A DNA stretch of 64,000 nt, from NCBI GenBank assembly GCA_014529385.2, contig CM043971.1:54407209-54471208 (forward strand), in the 5' to 3' direction. Each line of letters opens with the position of its first letter. The first letter of the stretch is position 1. Position numbers and translations under genes: made by a program. The DNA comes from Adiantum capillus-veneris. Lineage: Eukaryota; Streptophyta; Polypodiopsida; Polypodiales; Pteridaceae. Below, piece by piece: positions 39,571-51,208 of this stretch. A model generated the notes under the pieces. It was not told where the DNA came from and made no database searches. It saw only the letters and a program-made list of their open reading frames with translations.

Positions 39571-40088
39571 TCATTCTTTCTTTGGTACCCAAACTAGCTC
39601 TGGAGCGGGTGTGTAGCATTCCATGACTTTTTCCTTTCCGCGATCTTCAATTCGTTTTGGAGCCACAGGATTGGGCTCACATGGGCCCGGTGACAAGTAA
39701 GAGCACAATTTACGTTTTGGCACCCAAATTTGATCATTTCCTTCATAGTAGCGTTGGGATTCCAATAGTTTTTTTAGGAATCCAACGCAATATTTCTTTA
39801 CATTTCTTGGGGTAAGTGGGATGTCTATTACTAGGGCTCATGTCTTTTAGCACTGGCTATGGTCGCTAAAGAAGTTTTAGGGACCCACTTGTATGTTTTC
39901 TTCGCTATATTACGATGAATCTTGTCAGAAGCTATATGCATTGCTTGTAGCATATTCAAGGGTACGGGCATTCCATCCCCCTCAGGTGTTACCCAGGTCA
40001 TCCCCCTATTTTCCCAAGTGTCTATGGTCGTTGCTAGGTGGACCAAATTCACATTTTCCGACTCAGTCATCCAAGGTAGCACATCCAT
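39571..40088 (-). pseudogene. W-x-P-K tail of B'
   Basis: Pieces read YKWVPKTSLATIASAK near 39870 and RYYEGNDQIWVPKRKL near 39740, with LVWVPKKE at the end, in broken frames. Equivalent to 28591-29331 of B. The Trp codon that is TAG in B is TGG here near 39999. A roughly 60-bp segment around WVPKKE is partly duplicated near 39500-39620. Confidence 0.6.
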
Positions 40089-43000
40089 ATAAGAGAATCT
40101 TCCCCAACATCAGTGTCTGCTCTACACGTGTAACAATACTGCAATGGGACCGAGTGAACTGTGGTGTCAGATGTATGATCAATTATAAACCTGTTTCCTA
40201 GGGGATGTGCTCTACCAGTTACAAAATCCACTCGAATGACAGAATCTTGGAACTGCAAGTAGACATGGTTTTCACACCAGTCATGCACCGTTTTTGCTTC
40301 CCTCATTAAAGGACGTCCTAAGATCATCTCAGATGCCATAGTGTGCTTGGAGAAATCCATAACAATTAAGGTAATTCTTATTTTATGTCCAAAGACCTTG
40401 ATCTTGAGATATTCTAGCATCCCAATAGGTTTAACAATAGACCCATTGGCCATCTTCACTACTATGGTTGTGGGCAAGGTGAGGTATTCCCATAGTTTCC
40501 CATCAATTTTTAGTCACAATGCTAACCCCAGTGCCACCATCAAGGATTCCCTTCACATTTAATCCCTTAGTAGTGACTGGTATGGTCGCATTGGATTCAT
40601 CACCCTCAAAGTATTGTCCCAACTTGTTAACAAGTATTTCTATAACAAGGTTCTCATCTAGGTTGGGTTGTGGATCTAAGTGTTCCTCCTCTATTGGCAT
40701 CTCCCCAGCTCCATCCATCTGTGCAAATTGTGGTAGCCCAAACTTTAGTTCTCCATTGAGGAAGGCTCAAAGAGTTGAGACTAGCTCAGGTTCTTTATAT
40801 AGTTTGGACATGATGGTGGTTCTAACTTCTGAAGACATGAAATCCATCAATTTGGCAATGTTTAACGGCACCTTTTGGGCTTCAGTCCCTTGACATGGGG
40901 AAGATGGGATCTCTATTTCTTCCTTTCCATCAAGAAGTGAGTACGCCCACTTTCCCATGACTTTAAGTCGCTTTCTTCTTGGATGACACTAGGTATGGCT
41001 AGAGTCTATGGACTTGGTGAGGTTGTTGTTGCGTAGGGAACACTGTGTCTGTAATTTGGATCTTCCTAGGTGCTGGTTCTAGATCCCTTTGGGTATGTTC
41101 TACCAAACTCCTTAATTGTTTAATTCGCTCGATCTCCTCTGTAGGGTTTGGATAAGTTCCTATCTTCTTCTTGGATCCTGGCCATTGTGGCTCATGAAGA
41201 TATTCCTTGTTGGTTTCTATCTTAGTGGTCTTTTTGATATGGCCATTGTGGCTCATGAAGATCTTCCTTGTTGGTTTCTATCTTAGTGGTCTTTTTGATC
41301 TCCATGGTTTCACCTGAATCAGAATCCTCTGCAGAGTCGTTCATATATACGGGGTCGTCACCATTCCATATGTTGGTCTTTGAACTGGGGTCTGACTTCA
41401 CTGCTTTTTGCGATCTCTTTCTTCGTGTTTTCTTCTTTTTCTGGGATTGGGCAATTGATACCATGTCTCTTTCCTCAAGAATATAATTTTGTTTTTGGAG
41501 CATCAATCGTGTGAGTACGTTTACAGGTACCATAGGTGTACTTTATGATAGCTCCTCGGTAACCTCAATCAAGTTTAATGGCGTGATCTTTGGTGCATTT
41601 GGATTATTTGGACATTGGGCAATACAAATGATCTATGCCACATCAATTACACATGAGTATCGGCATTGTAGGCGTACTCGCTTGATTGGTTTGCATTAGT
41701 GTGGCGTTATAAAGAGGTGGTCTCTTAGCAGTGTAATTGATATTTGGCCTCTTGCAGCAAGAGTAGCTAATTGATATACAAGTTTGACTTGTCCCCAATA
41801 GTCCTCCATGTATTATTGTGGACTTTCTTCAAGCATATCCATCCCATAGGCAATATTAGGGTCTATATCTTTCTCACAGCCTTCCAAACAAGCAATAGAT
41901 GACTCACAACCCACTTGATTCACACAAGTGATTCTTGGATGTGGTGGTTGCAGTCCTAGCATTGGAGATGGTAAGGGTGTTGTTTGAACAACATTTTGGG
42001 CCCTAAGGACCATGTGTTGTGCTGTTTGTTCAAGAGGTGGGGCCGGCATCAATGCAAGTTCTCGAAGTGTGTCTGTCCATGATAAGGTTGGTCTATTGGC
42101 CATTGCACGCTTAAATACTATGCAATCCTTAGCTTGATGACCATACCTCCCACAGGCATTGCAATTCCCATTGAATTTTACTCTAAAAGTAGGGCATTCA
42201 CTAGTACTATGCGGTCCATAGCATACTGAGCACCATTGTTGCTCCCTTCTTGGATACATATGATTGTTCTGCGTAGCATGATTGTCTCTAAGTCTCTCTT
42301 GAATGGCCTTGGTGGGATCTACTAAAGTCATCTCAGATATCTTTGGCTCTTAGCAATAGGCTTTAGGGTCATTGGCTGATACCCCGATGCTTGCGAGCTA
42401 ATCGATTTAGGCTCAACAGACACTCTTTCTCCTTGAATCATTAAATTATCCTCCAATTGGATCACATTGGTGGTGACTCCATCCCAAGTGGTGATACCTC
42501 TAATGACTAGGCCATTGTAGATATCCTCATGTCGTAATCCCCTAATGCATCTACCAAGCAATTGATTATTATTGAAGCGCTCACATCCCCGTCTCCACTA
42601 AATTTTTGTGTGAGGTTGGCTATTTGTACTGCCTTACTTCCAGGTTCTCTATTCTAGGTTGTTTAGCCTTCCCTGTATCCAAGAATCTCATGAGACCCGT
42701 TGAAGGCATGTGGATCCCCTTGTTCTGTCTCTCTAGCTCAATAACCCTATGGATGACCTCACAAACTCTTTTTTGTTGATCCTCCACACTAGTAGAACCC
42801 GTTGTGGATTATAGGACATCTAGCCAACCCACGTGATAGGTGTGACCTGTGTATAGGTCGGTTAGAGTTTCTATTTGTAGTTTGTACTCCCATTTCTCAT
42901 TTAGGAATGCTCCATCTAGGCTTCAGGTGCTAGGGGTGTCCTTTGAACTAGATGCAATGTGGCTCTCTATGGGTTGACCCTTAGTGGTTGCTAAGTCAGG

Positions 43001-43559
43001 AGCACTCGATTGCTCTCCTAGAAAGGATATTGACATAGGATCTTTCTCTTTTAACTCTCTTCATTGCTCCACCTTGCATAAGCTCTCAATTTTCTTTTCC
43101 CTAGCTGCAATGATATATCGTTCAACCTCTTGCACTTCGACAAGGATTCTACCATTAGGTAATATGACCTCGGAGGGGAATAGGTCTAGAGAGTCAAGGG
43201 GTGCAGTGAATGGAGTATTCACGAGCACATTCTCTAAGGGCATAGGGTCTACGTTGGTCATGAATGGAAAATTTCTTCCCCAACCCCCTTATTTACATCA
43301 TTAGCTCCATGTTCGTAGCGAGTGGGTCGACTAAAGGTTTCCTTCAAGCGGCTAAACACGCTTGGCAATGATCGTGGACCCATGGCATGCATGTCTTGGC
43401 TTGAGCTATTGGTATTAGTGGGAAACCCTCCATGACATCATAATCAGAGGAAGAGTCACTAGCCGCTATGTTTGGGTCTTGGTTTGTACTACCTTGGGTC
43501 CCCACCGAGGGCCCGAAACCTAAGGTAGGTGGATATTGAGAACTCACATAAGTCAAAAT
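40067..43559 (-). pseudogene. Degenerate gag-protease of B'
   Basis: Protease pieces: ILDGGTGVSIV near 40530 and MILGRPLM near 40310. Knuckles CSVCYGPHSTSEC and CNACGRYGHQAKDC lie near 42140-42240. The capsid core is deleted: sequence jumps from the RGLRHEDIYN region to the segment equivalent to B 32390 near 42580, and a second jump near 42650 removes about 0.5 kb more. Numerous stops and shifts. A 61-bp tandem repeat lies at 41180-41301. Confidence 0.8.
41180..41301. repeat. 61-bp tandem repeat in B' gag
   Basis: gccattgtggctcatgaaga begins at 41181 and 41242. The units differ by about one base. Confidence 0.9.
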
Positions 43560-44440
43560 TGTTTGCAGGTCGCCGCGATGGATGTCCATAGCATAGCTCT
43601 CACGCATCAACATAAAATATCAATACAAGGGAAGCGACCAGGATGAGGCATGGAAACTCACTAGGGTGTCATTCCTAATGAAGTGAATTCGATGAGATGA
43701 AACTACTAACTTTGCAAGCAAATCATACGCACTAAATCCAAGTAATCTGCCTATGTCATCACACCCGTTTACCATGCAAATCATGTCGGATTCGCACAAA
43801 ACTTGAAGGGGAGCTACAAGGGACTATCAAGAGCATATCCTATCACTATCACAGCATTCCGGAGAGGTACAAAGATCGCGATCGTTCGTCCCAAAGTAAG
43901 CAAAAACAGTTAACAGGTGATCCTAAAGGGTCGTTTTAGGGTCTCTAAAGCCTCTCCTAGGATCAAAACAACATAAAATACGCATATAAGCACTCAAAAC
44001 AACCATTTAAGGTCTCAAACTTGTAGTTGAAAACCTACACCAAATCTTGAATGATTACACTTGAATGGAAGAGCAAAGTAAGAGGAACACAATGCAATAA
44101 ATGAAATTGAATTGGGATTACTGTAGCCACAGTAGCAAAGATTACAAGCTAGAGCAAGAAGAATCTCTGAAACGTACGATGTCTTCTCTGTTTTTTATCA
44201 AAACAAGATAATGGTCAAACTCACAAAACTTGACCTTTATAGTTTAGGTCTTTACAAATGGCTTGTCCGGCCAAAAGCCCCTAAACTTCTAACTGGCTCT
44301 CTAATATAGAATTGCTCCCAGAAAAATAATCATAAATTCTTTACAAGTTCTCGGCTTAGAGAAGCTCATTTACCAAAGGTCAAGATTTCCGCAAAAATGT
44401 AGATTCCTTCTCTGGAAACCGCAGCTTCGTCCGCCAAACA
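43560..44440 (-). repeat. 3' LTR of element C
   Basis: 881 bp, starting TGTTTGGCGGACGAAG on the minus strand. Contains palindrome gatcgcgatc at 43874-43883 and a TATAAAG box (minus) at 44235-44241. Partner of 47284-48194. Confidence 0.92.
43874..43883. repeat. Palindrome GATCGCGATC in C 3' LTR
   Basis: A perfect 10-bp palindrome in the context gaggtacaa-palindrome-gttcgtccc. Its copy in the other LTR is gatcacgatc at 47621-47630, with one G to A change. Confidence 0.9.
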
Positions 44441-44453
44441 CTCCCGCCTTCCT
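44441..44453 (-). other. Polypurine tract of element C
   Basis: The minus strand reads AGGAAGGCGGGAG, directly before the 3' LTR. Confidence 0.8.
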
Positions 44454-44478
44454 GATCCTTGCATGCCCTCGTGCATGT

Positions 44479-45492
44479 TCAGAGCGTTGGTCGTTGATGG
44501 GGCTCCAAAGAGGCAATTGTTGCTGAAAAACTTCGCATGCGGAGTACAGCCTCCAGGGCTTCTTGATGCTGTTTGAAAGGATTTTCACTTAATGTGTGCT
44601 GGTATGCTACGTACCGTTCCTTGAGGTCCTTTGCCATAGGATGAAAGATCCTTGAGTCGATTTCAAAGAAACCTGTGACAAAGGCCTCTTCAAACGTCTG
44701 CAAGTAATGTGAAGGCAGGTACATTAGTCTTGAGTACATTGCCATTAGAATATGTCATGGCGGCGAATCTTGGAGATTCCAGCAAATTCCTCGATGCCCT
44801 TCTAAGAACAGGTTCCACGGATGATCTTCGCCTTCAGTGTCTTTGAAAACCTGGATGTCATGTGTAGGTGCTGGTCTCAGTGTGCTTGGAGTGACATAAT
44901 AATGGTGGAGTGGTCCCCCAAAGTACATATATCCTTCCAACTCCTTTTTATTGATTGCTGCGTATCGTCTTCCATATCTGTCATATGCGACAATTTTCGT
45001 TTCTGATCCCTCTGTGTAGGTGAAGAAATAAAGTCTTTTTGGCTCTGTCAACTCATCAACGTAGGGTTCCTCGCATCTATAATAGAGATCTTCCTCTCCA
45101 TTATTATACTTGTATAACCCCACGTAGACGTTGTCTGTGTTGATTCTCAAAGTTACGTTTTCTTGCCTTAACCTCGCATTAGGGAAGCTCATTGTTGGTG
45201 CTTTCTCCTCAGGTTCCTCATCTACTTTGGTTTTCGTGCCCATCAATCCCCACTTGTCCACAATGTTAGGATTCAGGACTACCAAGTACATGATACCTTC
45301 GTCATCTAGGTACCTATCTCCGCTATAGCTCACAGGCACTAAGTCCTTGAACTCACTTGGTCTATCTTCTATTTTCACACAGTAGCAATCCATACCATCT
45401 TTGTAGATCTTGGCACCTTACTTGTCGTCATACTGATACTTGATGAACAATAGCTTCATTGTGGCCGAAGGGTTTGATGGTCCTGCTGCCAT
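44479..45492 (-). pseudogene. Gag N-terminal relic of element C
   Basis: ATG at 45492 opens MAAGPSNPSATMKLLF. A TAA at 45418-45420 interrupts, then about 220 codons stay open to 44755, and a third piece is at 44479-44745. The middle segment VGLYKYNNGEEDLYYRC, then ELTEPKRLYFFTYTEG and YDRYGRRYA, matches GLYRFTNGDPYIFYRC and VDKYGREYK of element D (55712-55900). This domain precedes capsid in D and I do not recognise it. Capsid and everything after are missing in C. Confidence 0.65.
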
Positions 45493-47264
45493 TTTTTCTC
45501 TTTCGTTTAGTTTTAAATGTCCCAAGTTTTCCGTGAAATACTCGTAAGATCTCTCTGAAGAAGTATCGGAAATACTTTCTTTTGGGATCGACTCTAACGG
45601 TCATACTACACCTTGGTTTACACTCTCCTCCGATGATAAAACACTTGCTTGATCCGCTAAATTTTGGTGTTGGTTGTTGATTTGTTTTCCCGATCTCAAA
45701 AACATGAAGAAAGTGGAATTTACCGACTGAATCCAAACCTCTTACCTGGAAATGGAGTGATCTTCCAACTCTCGCGATTGCATGGATTGTTACTTGATCG
45801 GTCTCTACAAATGAATACACTTGATGGATATGAGATCACTGTATCATTCCAATTGTCAGCAGATTCAACACTTTCACAATGACTTCAACACAATTTTGCC
45901 TGCAGATTAATGACAGTATGTCCAATTTAGGTTTTGACAACTCCTGATATCTTAAATAGTCTAGGTCTATGAACAGGTCAAAAATGAGTCAAATCTGGCA
46001 TAGAGGTACACCGATCGCGATCGTACTTCTGAGCCCAAATTTGATGAAACTTCACCAGCTTGTTCACTAGGCTATTTTAAGGCTACCCACCAAATATTTT
46101 TGCATTCAAACCCCAAAAAGTCAAGCTTTTACCAGTTCTTGGTTGGAAGTGTCTGTTTCCTGAATCTGTCAGTTTGACTTGATTTTGGTGTTTGTTTTGG
46201 TATTTGAGAGATACCTAGGCTTGTCCTATGCACATGCTATCCCTCTGCATGGTTTCTTCCCACTTTTGATGTTTTGGTCTACTGAAAGTCAATTTCTATG
46301 CCAGTTTAGCAGTTTTTGACTTGGATCTGTATTCAGATGGTTTGACAAGTATTTTGAGGTTTCTGGCTCTTGGTCCAGTAGAATTTTCTATTTATATACA
46401 CCTGAGGATCCCACAGATGAAATCTGGTCAAAATCTGGCACAGAGGTACACCGATCGCGATCGTAGTACAATGCTCAAATTAGACCAAATTTGGTGTGCT
46501 TGTAGACACTGATGTTTTAAGGCTATCCCCCAAGTCTTTTTCCATTTGGATCACCAAAAGTCAAGATTTTACAGTTTCTGGGTCTGTCAGGCTAGTTTTA
46601 CCCAAGTGGCATGATTTCCTTGATTTTTGATGTTTTTGTGTGTGGTTGCTTTAGACAAACTTGTTTGGAATCTTATCAAGAAGGCACACAACAAATCTTG
46701 TCCAATTCTGGCACAGAGGTACACCGATCGCGATCGTAGTACCTGGGCCAAATCTCATGAAATTTTTTCTGCTCCCTCTGACAAGTGTTTTACAGTGTTT
46801 TGTGCTATCACTTTGTGATTTGAATAAATATCAGCTCTGTTTGGTCAGATTTTCTAAATTTCAGAGCCTTATGGTCTTTTTGCAAAAGTTATGGTTTTTC
46901 TGGCTTCTCGACTCTAACTTTTTCCCCAAATCTGACTGGAATGTGAATTACTTATCCTACTTCTAAGTACAGAAATGAAAGAACATAAAGAAATGAATCA
47001 AACAAAACAAACAAGACGGATTTCGGGTGGGATTTCAGTACTCAATTGAATTAGAGAAAATGAAGAGCAAAAATGCCTTGAACACTCTCACTCACAGCTC
47101 CCTAAATTTCCTAAGAAGGGATCTAGCTGGTCCGCTGACTCTAAACTCCACTAAGCTCTAAACCCCTGTCTAGCAGCCTAACTGAGGTGTAAAATGGATT
47201 TGTGGATTGATCTTCTTTTAAGGAAGCTAACTGCACACTCGGTCACTCATCACCTAAGGTGCAT
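45493..47264 (-). other. Untranslated leader of element C
   Basis: 1.8 kb between PBS and gag, without coding potential. In the minus direction it aligns with 52866-55510 of D: shared words include GCTGCTAGACA, TGTGAGTGAGA, TACTTAG-AGTAGG and GTGATCCAAAT. It contains the three palindromes annotated separately. Confidence 0.75.
46012..46736. repeat. Three long palindromes centred on CGATCGCGATCG in C leader
   Basis: Perfect 12-bp palindromes at 46012-46023, 46452-46463 and 46725-46736. Symmetry extends as ggtac-N2-palindrome-N2-gtac(c) in the last two; the third is framed by ggtac at 46718 and gtacc at 46743. All three are preceded by (c/t)agaggtaca. Spacings are 440 and 273 bp. They belong to the same class as the D leader array. 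Confidence 0.92.
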
Positions 47265-47282
47265 TCCCCGGCAACGGCGCCA
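47265..47282 (-). other. Primer binding site of C (tRNA-Asp, perfect)
   Basis: The plus strand reads tccccggcaacggcgcca, equal to the 3' end with CCA of plant tRNA-Asp as I recall it. One base separates it from the 5' LTR. Confidence 0.92.
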
Positions 47283-47283
47283 A

Positions 47284-48194
47284 TGTTTGTGGGTCGCCGC
47301 GATGGACGTCCATAGCATAGCTCTCACACGTCAACATAAAATATCAATACAAGGTAAGCGACCAGGATGAGGCATGGAAACTCACTAGGGTGTCAATCCT
47401 AATGAAGTGAACTCGATGAGATGCAACTACTAATTCTACAAGCAAATCATACGCACTAAAGTCAAGTAATCTGCCTATGTCCTTCTACACAGCTCTACAG
47501 TCACATCACGCTCGTTTACCATGCAAATCATGTCGGAATCGCACGAAACTTGAAGGGGAGCTACAGGGGACTATCACGAGCATATTCTATCACTGTCACA
47601 GCATTCTGGAGAGGTACAAAGATCACGATCGTTCATCCCAAAGTCAGCAAAAACAGTGAATAGGTGATCCCAAAGGGTCGTTTTAGGGTCTCTGAAGCCT
47701 CTCCTAGGGTCAAAACAACATAAAATACGCATATAAACACTCAAAACAACGATTTAACGCCACAAACTCGCAGTTGAACACTTACACCGAATCTTGAATG
47801 ATTACACTTGAATGGAAGAGCAAAGTAAGAGGAACACAATGCAATAAACGAATCTGAATTCGGATTACCGTAGCCACAGTAGCGAAGATTACAAGGCCGA
47901 GCAAGAAGAAGCTCTCAAACATACGTTGTCTTCTTCAGCTTCCCATAAAAGATGATGTTCAAACTTACAAAACTTGATCTTTATAGTTTAGGTCTTTACA
48001 AATGGCTTCTCCGCCGGCCAAAAGCTCCTAAACTTCTAACTGGCTCTCTAATATACAATTGCTTCCAGAAAAATAATCATAAATTCTTCTACAAGTTCTC
48101 GGCTTAGAGATGCTCTTTTACAAAAGAATTGTACAAGGGTTTCCCACAAAAATGTGACTCCTTCTCTGTAAACCGCTGCTTCGTCTGCCAAACA
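47284..48194 (-). repeat. 5' LTR of element C
   Basis: 911 bp, clearly more diverged from its partner than the A or B pairs. TATA-like TATAAAG (minus) at 47979-47985 and palindrome copy at 47621-47630. Confidence 0.92.
47621..47630. repeat. Decayed palindrome GATCACGATC in C 5' LTR
   Basis: The same context as 43874-43883, with one central CpG changed to CpA. Confidence 0.85.
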
Positions 48195-48239
48195 GTGTGG
48201 TTTGAGAAAGTGGCTACTGTATGGCCATTGCTAGCCTTT

Positions 48240-49993
48240 CCACTCAAAGTTAGGTGCAGTAAGGGACATTAAGAGACTACCTAGTATTTTTGAAATTCTA
48301 TTAATCAACAGCATCTCGGTGCTATTAAGGTGAAACTGGGAAGCCACAAGGTATGCCTCTTTCTAGTTCAAGATGTAGGCATCCCACAAGTGGGTCACAC
48401 GTTGAAATGTCCCTCCAATAGGGGTCCAAAAGTATCCTAGCAACTCGGGAAAGCCAAGGGGACTAGAGTGATAAGGATTTTTGAATGTATCCAGTAATCT
48501 CTCCCCACTCCAAAAACTTTGTTGCTCTCTTTCACTTGTGCACCTATTCACCCATTGTGCCGCTCATCCTCAAGCTCGTCCACTGTGAGGGGCCAGCAGT
48601 TTGTCATGAACCTCCATCCCTTTCCACCACCCCCCTTCAGAGTAGAGCTTCACCTAGTCCATCATATAATAGGCCATAATAGCCCGTGCCTTGTGTTATT
48701 TTGCAATTGAGACCACAAATGTTGCACAAAGGGCCTTTAAATGAACGGCAAGGTTGAGGATCCCTACGGGTCCCACCTTGCTCTACTAGTCTAGCGAATA
48801 CGTCCCATTTCACCCCTTTCCAAGGTGTTGAGGTTTTGGTGTTATGTTTCCATTAAAAAAAATTTAATTGGTTTCAAGAACACTTTCCAGTTACTTTTGG
48901 CTCTTTTAAGGAGTGGACTAGTAAAGGCAATGTACGGGATGATGAAGGAGTTTATCACTTTGACCTAGCTTGGAAAAGGTAGAAGCACATACTCCCACCT
49001 TTCCATGTTGCTCCTGAAGGACCCACTAGAATATTCACCCCCACGGGTACTCCGAGATGCCAAGAAATATTACCTTTCAAGACAATCTCCCTAGTCCAAA
49101 AAGATGGGTGGAATGAGTTGTTCTCCGACAGAAAGATCAGTCTTGATTTTCCAATATTGCACTTTGATCCTAAGGCAACCACAAAAGTCTACACAATAAC
49201 TAGGGGACTTTTGGACTACTTGCGGGCAAGCTTTAATGAACAAAAGTGATATTCATCCACAAATAGCTTTTCCAAGAGTTGGTTGTTTCCAGGCAAGGCC
49301 AACCCTTGTGTCTCCCCTTTTGCAGCACAGTCTTCGAGCATAGCAATAAGTGGGTGCGAGCCAAAGGAAAAAAATAAGGGGCAAGAGGGCATTCCTATTT
49401 AATTGATCTTTTGACTTCAAAAGAGCCTACAATCCTATTATTGAATAGTAGCTCAAAGTGGCTACTGTCAAGCAAGCAACTTCATGACATCTTCTATGAA
49501 TGACCACATAATACTATTGTGGGCCTTGTTGAGGTCCACATACCTAGTAGAATGCACTCTTGCTTATTGAGGAATCATACTCAATTCCAACCATTCCTAT
49601 CAAGATATTATCATAAATAGAACTTCCTTTAATAAATCCATGTTGATGGGGTGAGATGGCTTTATCAAGCAATGGGGAGATCCTAAGGGCGACAACTTTG
49701 GCAATCATTTTATAAGCAACAGACATCATAGAAACGGGGTATGCTTGAGTTCAGAGAAACATATTACCTTTGGGATAGGCTTTATGAGCCCTCTCTTAAT
49801 GCTGAAATCCAAAGTCCCTTTGAGAAAGGATTGGTTAGCCATACTCATGATAGGGATCTCAAGATCATCCCAAAATCCTCTAAAGAACTTCATAGTTGAT
49901 CCATCCCAACCAACAAACTTCTCCTTGCCTAGATCTTGCAATGGAAAATGAGCATTCGTCTTCAGTGAAGGCCTGCTCAAGGAGGTTGTCTTG
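48240..49993 (-). pseudogene. LINE (L1-type) ORF2 relic
   Basis: The minus strand reads KEKFVGWDGSTMKFFRGFWD, then LDFSIKRGLIKPIPK, MMSVAYKMIAKVVALRI, KAISPHQHGFIKGSSIYDN and, further on, GSHPLIAMLEDC and LEKLFVDEYHF at the FADD position. Then come CNIGKSRLIFLSE and HLGVPVGVN. This is the RT order of plant L1-type LINEs. Frames change at least five times and the YADD-type box is lost. The piece 48363-48551 (RLLDTFKNPYHSSPLGFPEL) is probably the 3' continuation. The 5' end stops at the solo LTR. Confidence 0.8.
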
Positions 49994-50951
49994 TGTTGAC
50001 CGCTGGGTCAACAACACAACATAACTCAATTTTCGTACCAAAGTCTTATCTTTTGCGAGTTATGAAATGCTGCGGATTATGGCTATCAACATCATTTGTA
50101 ATGAGTAGTTATTCTAGTTTCAGAAGCCGGGGTGCAATGGCACTTCCAGATTGTAAATACAAAGCCATTTGACCCTTTCAACCCCATTTTTGGTTAAACC
50201 TCAGGTATCCTTAGTATATAAGGTATCTAGGTCATTTTGTAAAGAAGACTTTTTATGATAATCAAAACTTAGTGCTTCCGTCTGCTGTGTGTGAGAGAGA
50301 AAGAGAGTGAGCGTGAGCTTTATCCTCTCGCTACGCCCAGGTCGCTCAACACATTGGAGATCTGACTGCACCATTGTTGTAGGCTCGAGGAGAGCTACGC
50401 GACAACGCCAAGCATTCCACGCGAGACGAAGCGCACACGCCGACGCATCTACGAGCTATTTGTGGTCATAAGTGTATCAAAAGATGTCTGTTTTTTGCGT
50501 GCTAGTAGTCTATAGAATCGTGGTGACATAAGCTACGCATAGGTACTCATAAATTTCAGTTTCGGGCACTTTCAAAATTCTGCTCTGTCATCCTACGCAT
50601 TTTCCGCAGATGGGTTTTGAGTGAGGGTTTTGAGTGTAGAAGCTTAGGGATAGGTGTATCCTAGTGAGGGGATGGTGTTCCTTAAGTTTCGTACGAATCT
50701 GGCATGATTAGGTGAGTTACCTTCCGTATGTGTGTATGTGGCTAGGTGGTGTAGTTGAGGGCAGTGAGGTTCTTGATTGTGGTATAGTTGGCCTTCCAGA
50801 GTGTTGTATGTGTAGGATGGTCTCAGCCTGACAAGCTAAAGATATTTCCTCCGTGTGCCTATCGTGTCATCTGTGTCCTCGATTGACATTATGTTGATCT
50901 AGGTAGTGTTTGCATGCACTTGATGGGTGTGTGAGTCGATCCCGTCCAACA
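49994..50951 (+). repeat. Probable solo LTR
   Basis: It begins tgttgaccgctgggtcaaca, a self-complementary start, and ends gtccaaca. The TGTTG/CAACA termini are inverted. Flanks tcttg (49989-49993) and gcttg (50952-50956) share cttg, a likely target duplication. A TATA-like tatataagg lies near 50213. No partner LTR of this family is in the window. Orientation is inferred from the TATA-like box. Confidence 0.6.
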
Positions 50952-50976
50952 GCTTGAGCATGAGATATCAACTTAT

Positions 50977-51198
50977 TGGACGATTGCAGGAAAACACACA
51001 CAGCTTGGAAAAGACTAAGGAAGCTCAAGGACCACAACAAAGAGTGTATTACTTAGTTTGAAATGGAAAGATAAGTTAGCCCTATAGTGGTGGGCGTATA
51101 TACAATGTATGGGGGGAAAAACCTCCTATCGAGGGGAAAAATGCCCCACTGGTCCTAAGTGTGTTCACAAACATCACTACCGCATGTATATGGTAACA
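50977..51198 (-). repeat. Copia-type LTR, element E copy 1
   Basis: On the minus strand it starts TGTTACCATATACATG. It is similar to the next LTR and to the Copia-A LTR. Ten bases separate it from 51209-51413. Confidence 0.65.
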
Positions 51199-51208
51199 AA
51201 TGAATTAT

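Larger units (their letters stand above)
36301..43559 (-). mobile_element. Element B': decayed copy of the B family, truncated by element C
   Basis: The 3' LTR (36301-36842), purine tract, non-coding 3' region, W-x-P-K tail, protease and gag all align with B in order. The gag N-terminus stops at 43559, exactly where the C LTR begins; the B-like counterpart of residues 1 to about 28 and the 5' LTR are missing. Gag has two large deletions and many frameshifts. It is an older insertion than B. Confidence 0.88.
43560..48194 (-). mobile_element. Element C: short LTR element with palindromic leader and gag relic
   Basis: LTRs at 43560-44440 and 47284-48194 begin tgtttg and end aaca on the plus strand. 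A perfect 18-nt tRNA-Asp PBS is at 47265-47282 and a purine tract at 44441-44453. The 2.8-kb interior holds a 1.8-kb leader with three long palindromes and the N-terminal part of a gag with stops; capsid, protease and pol are absent. The flanks do not match (aaaat and gtgtg), so this is not a simple insertion with intact target duplication. The leader and gag N-terminus are homologous to element D. Confidence 0.88.
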
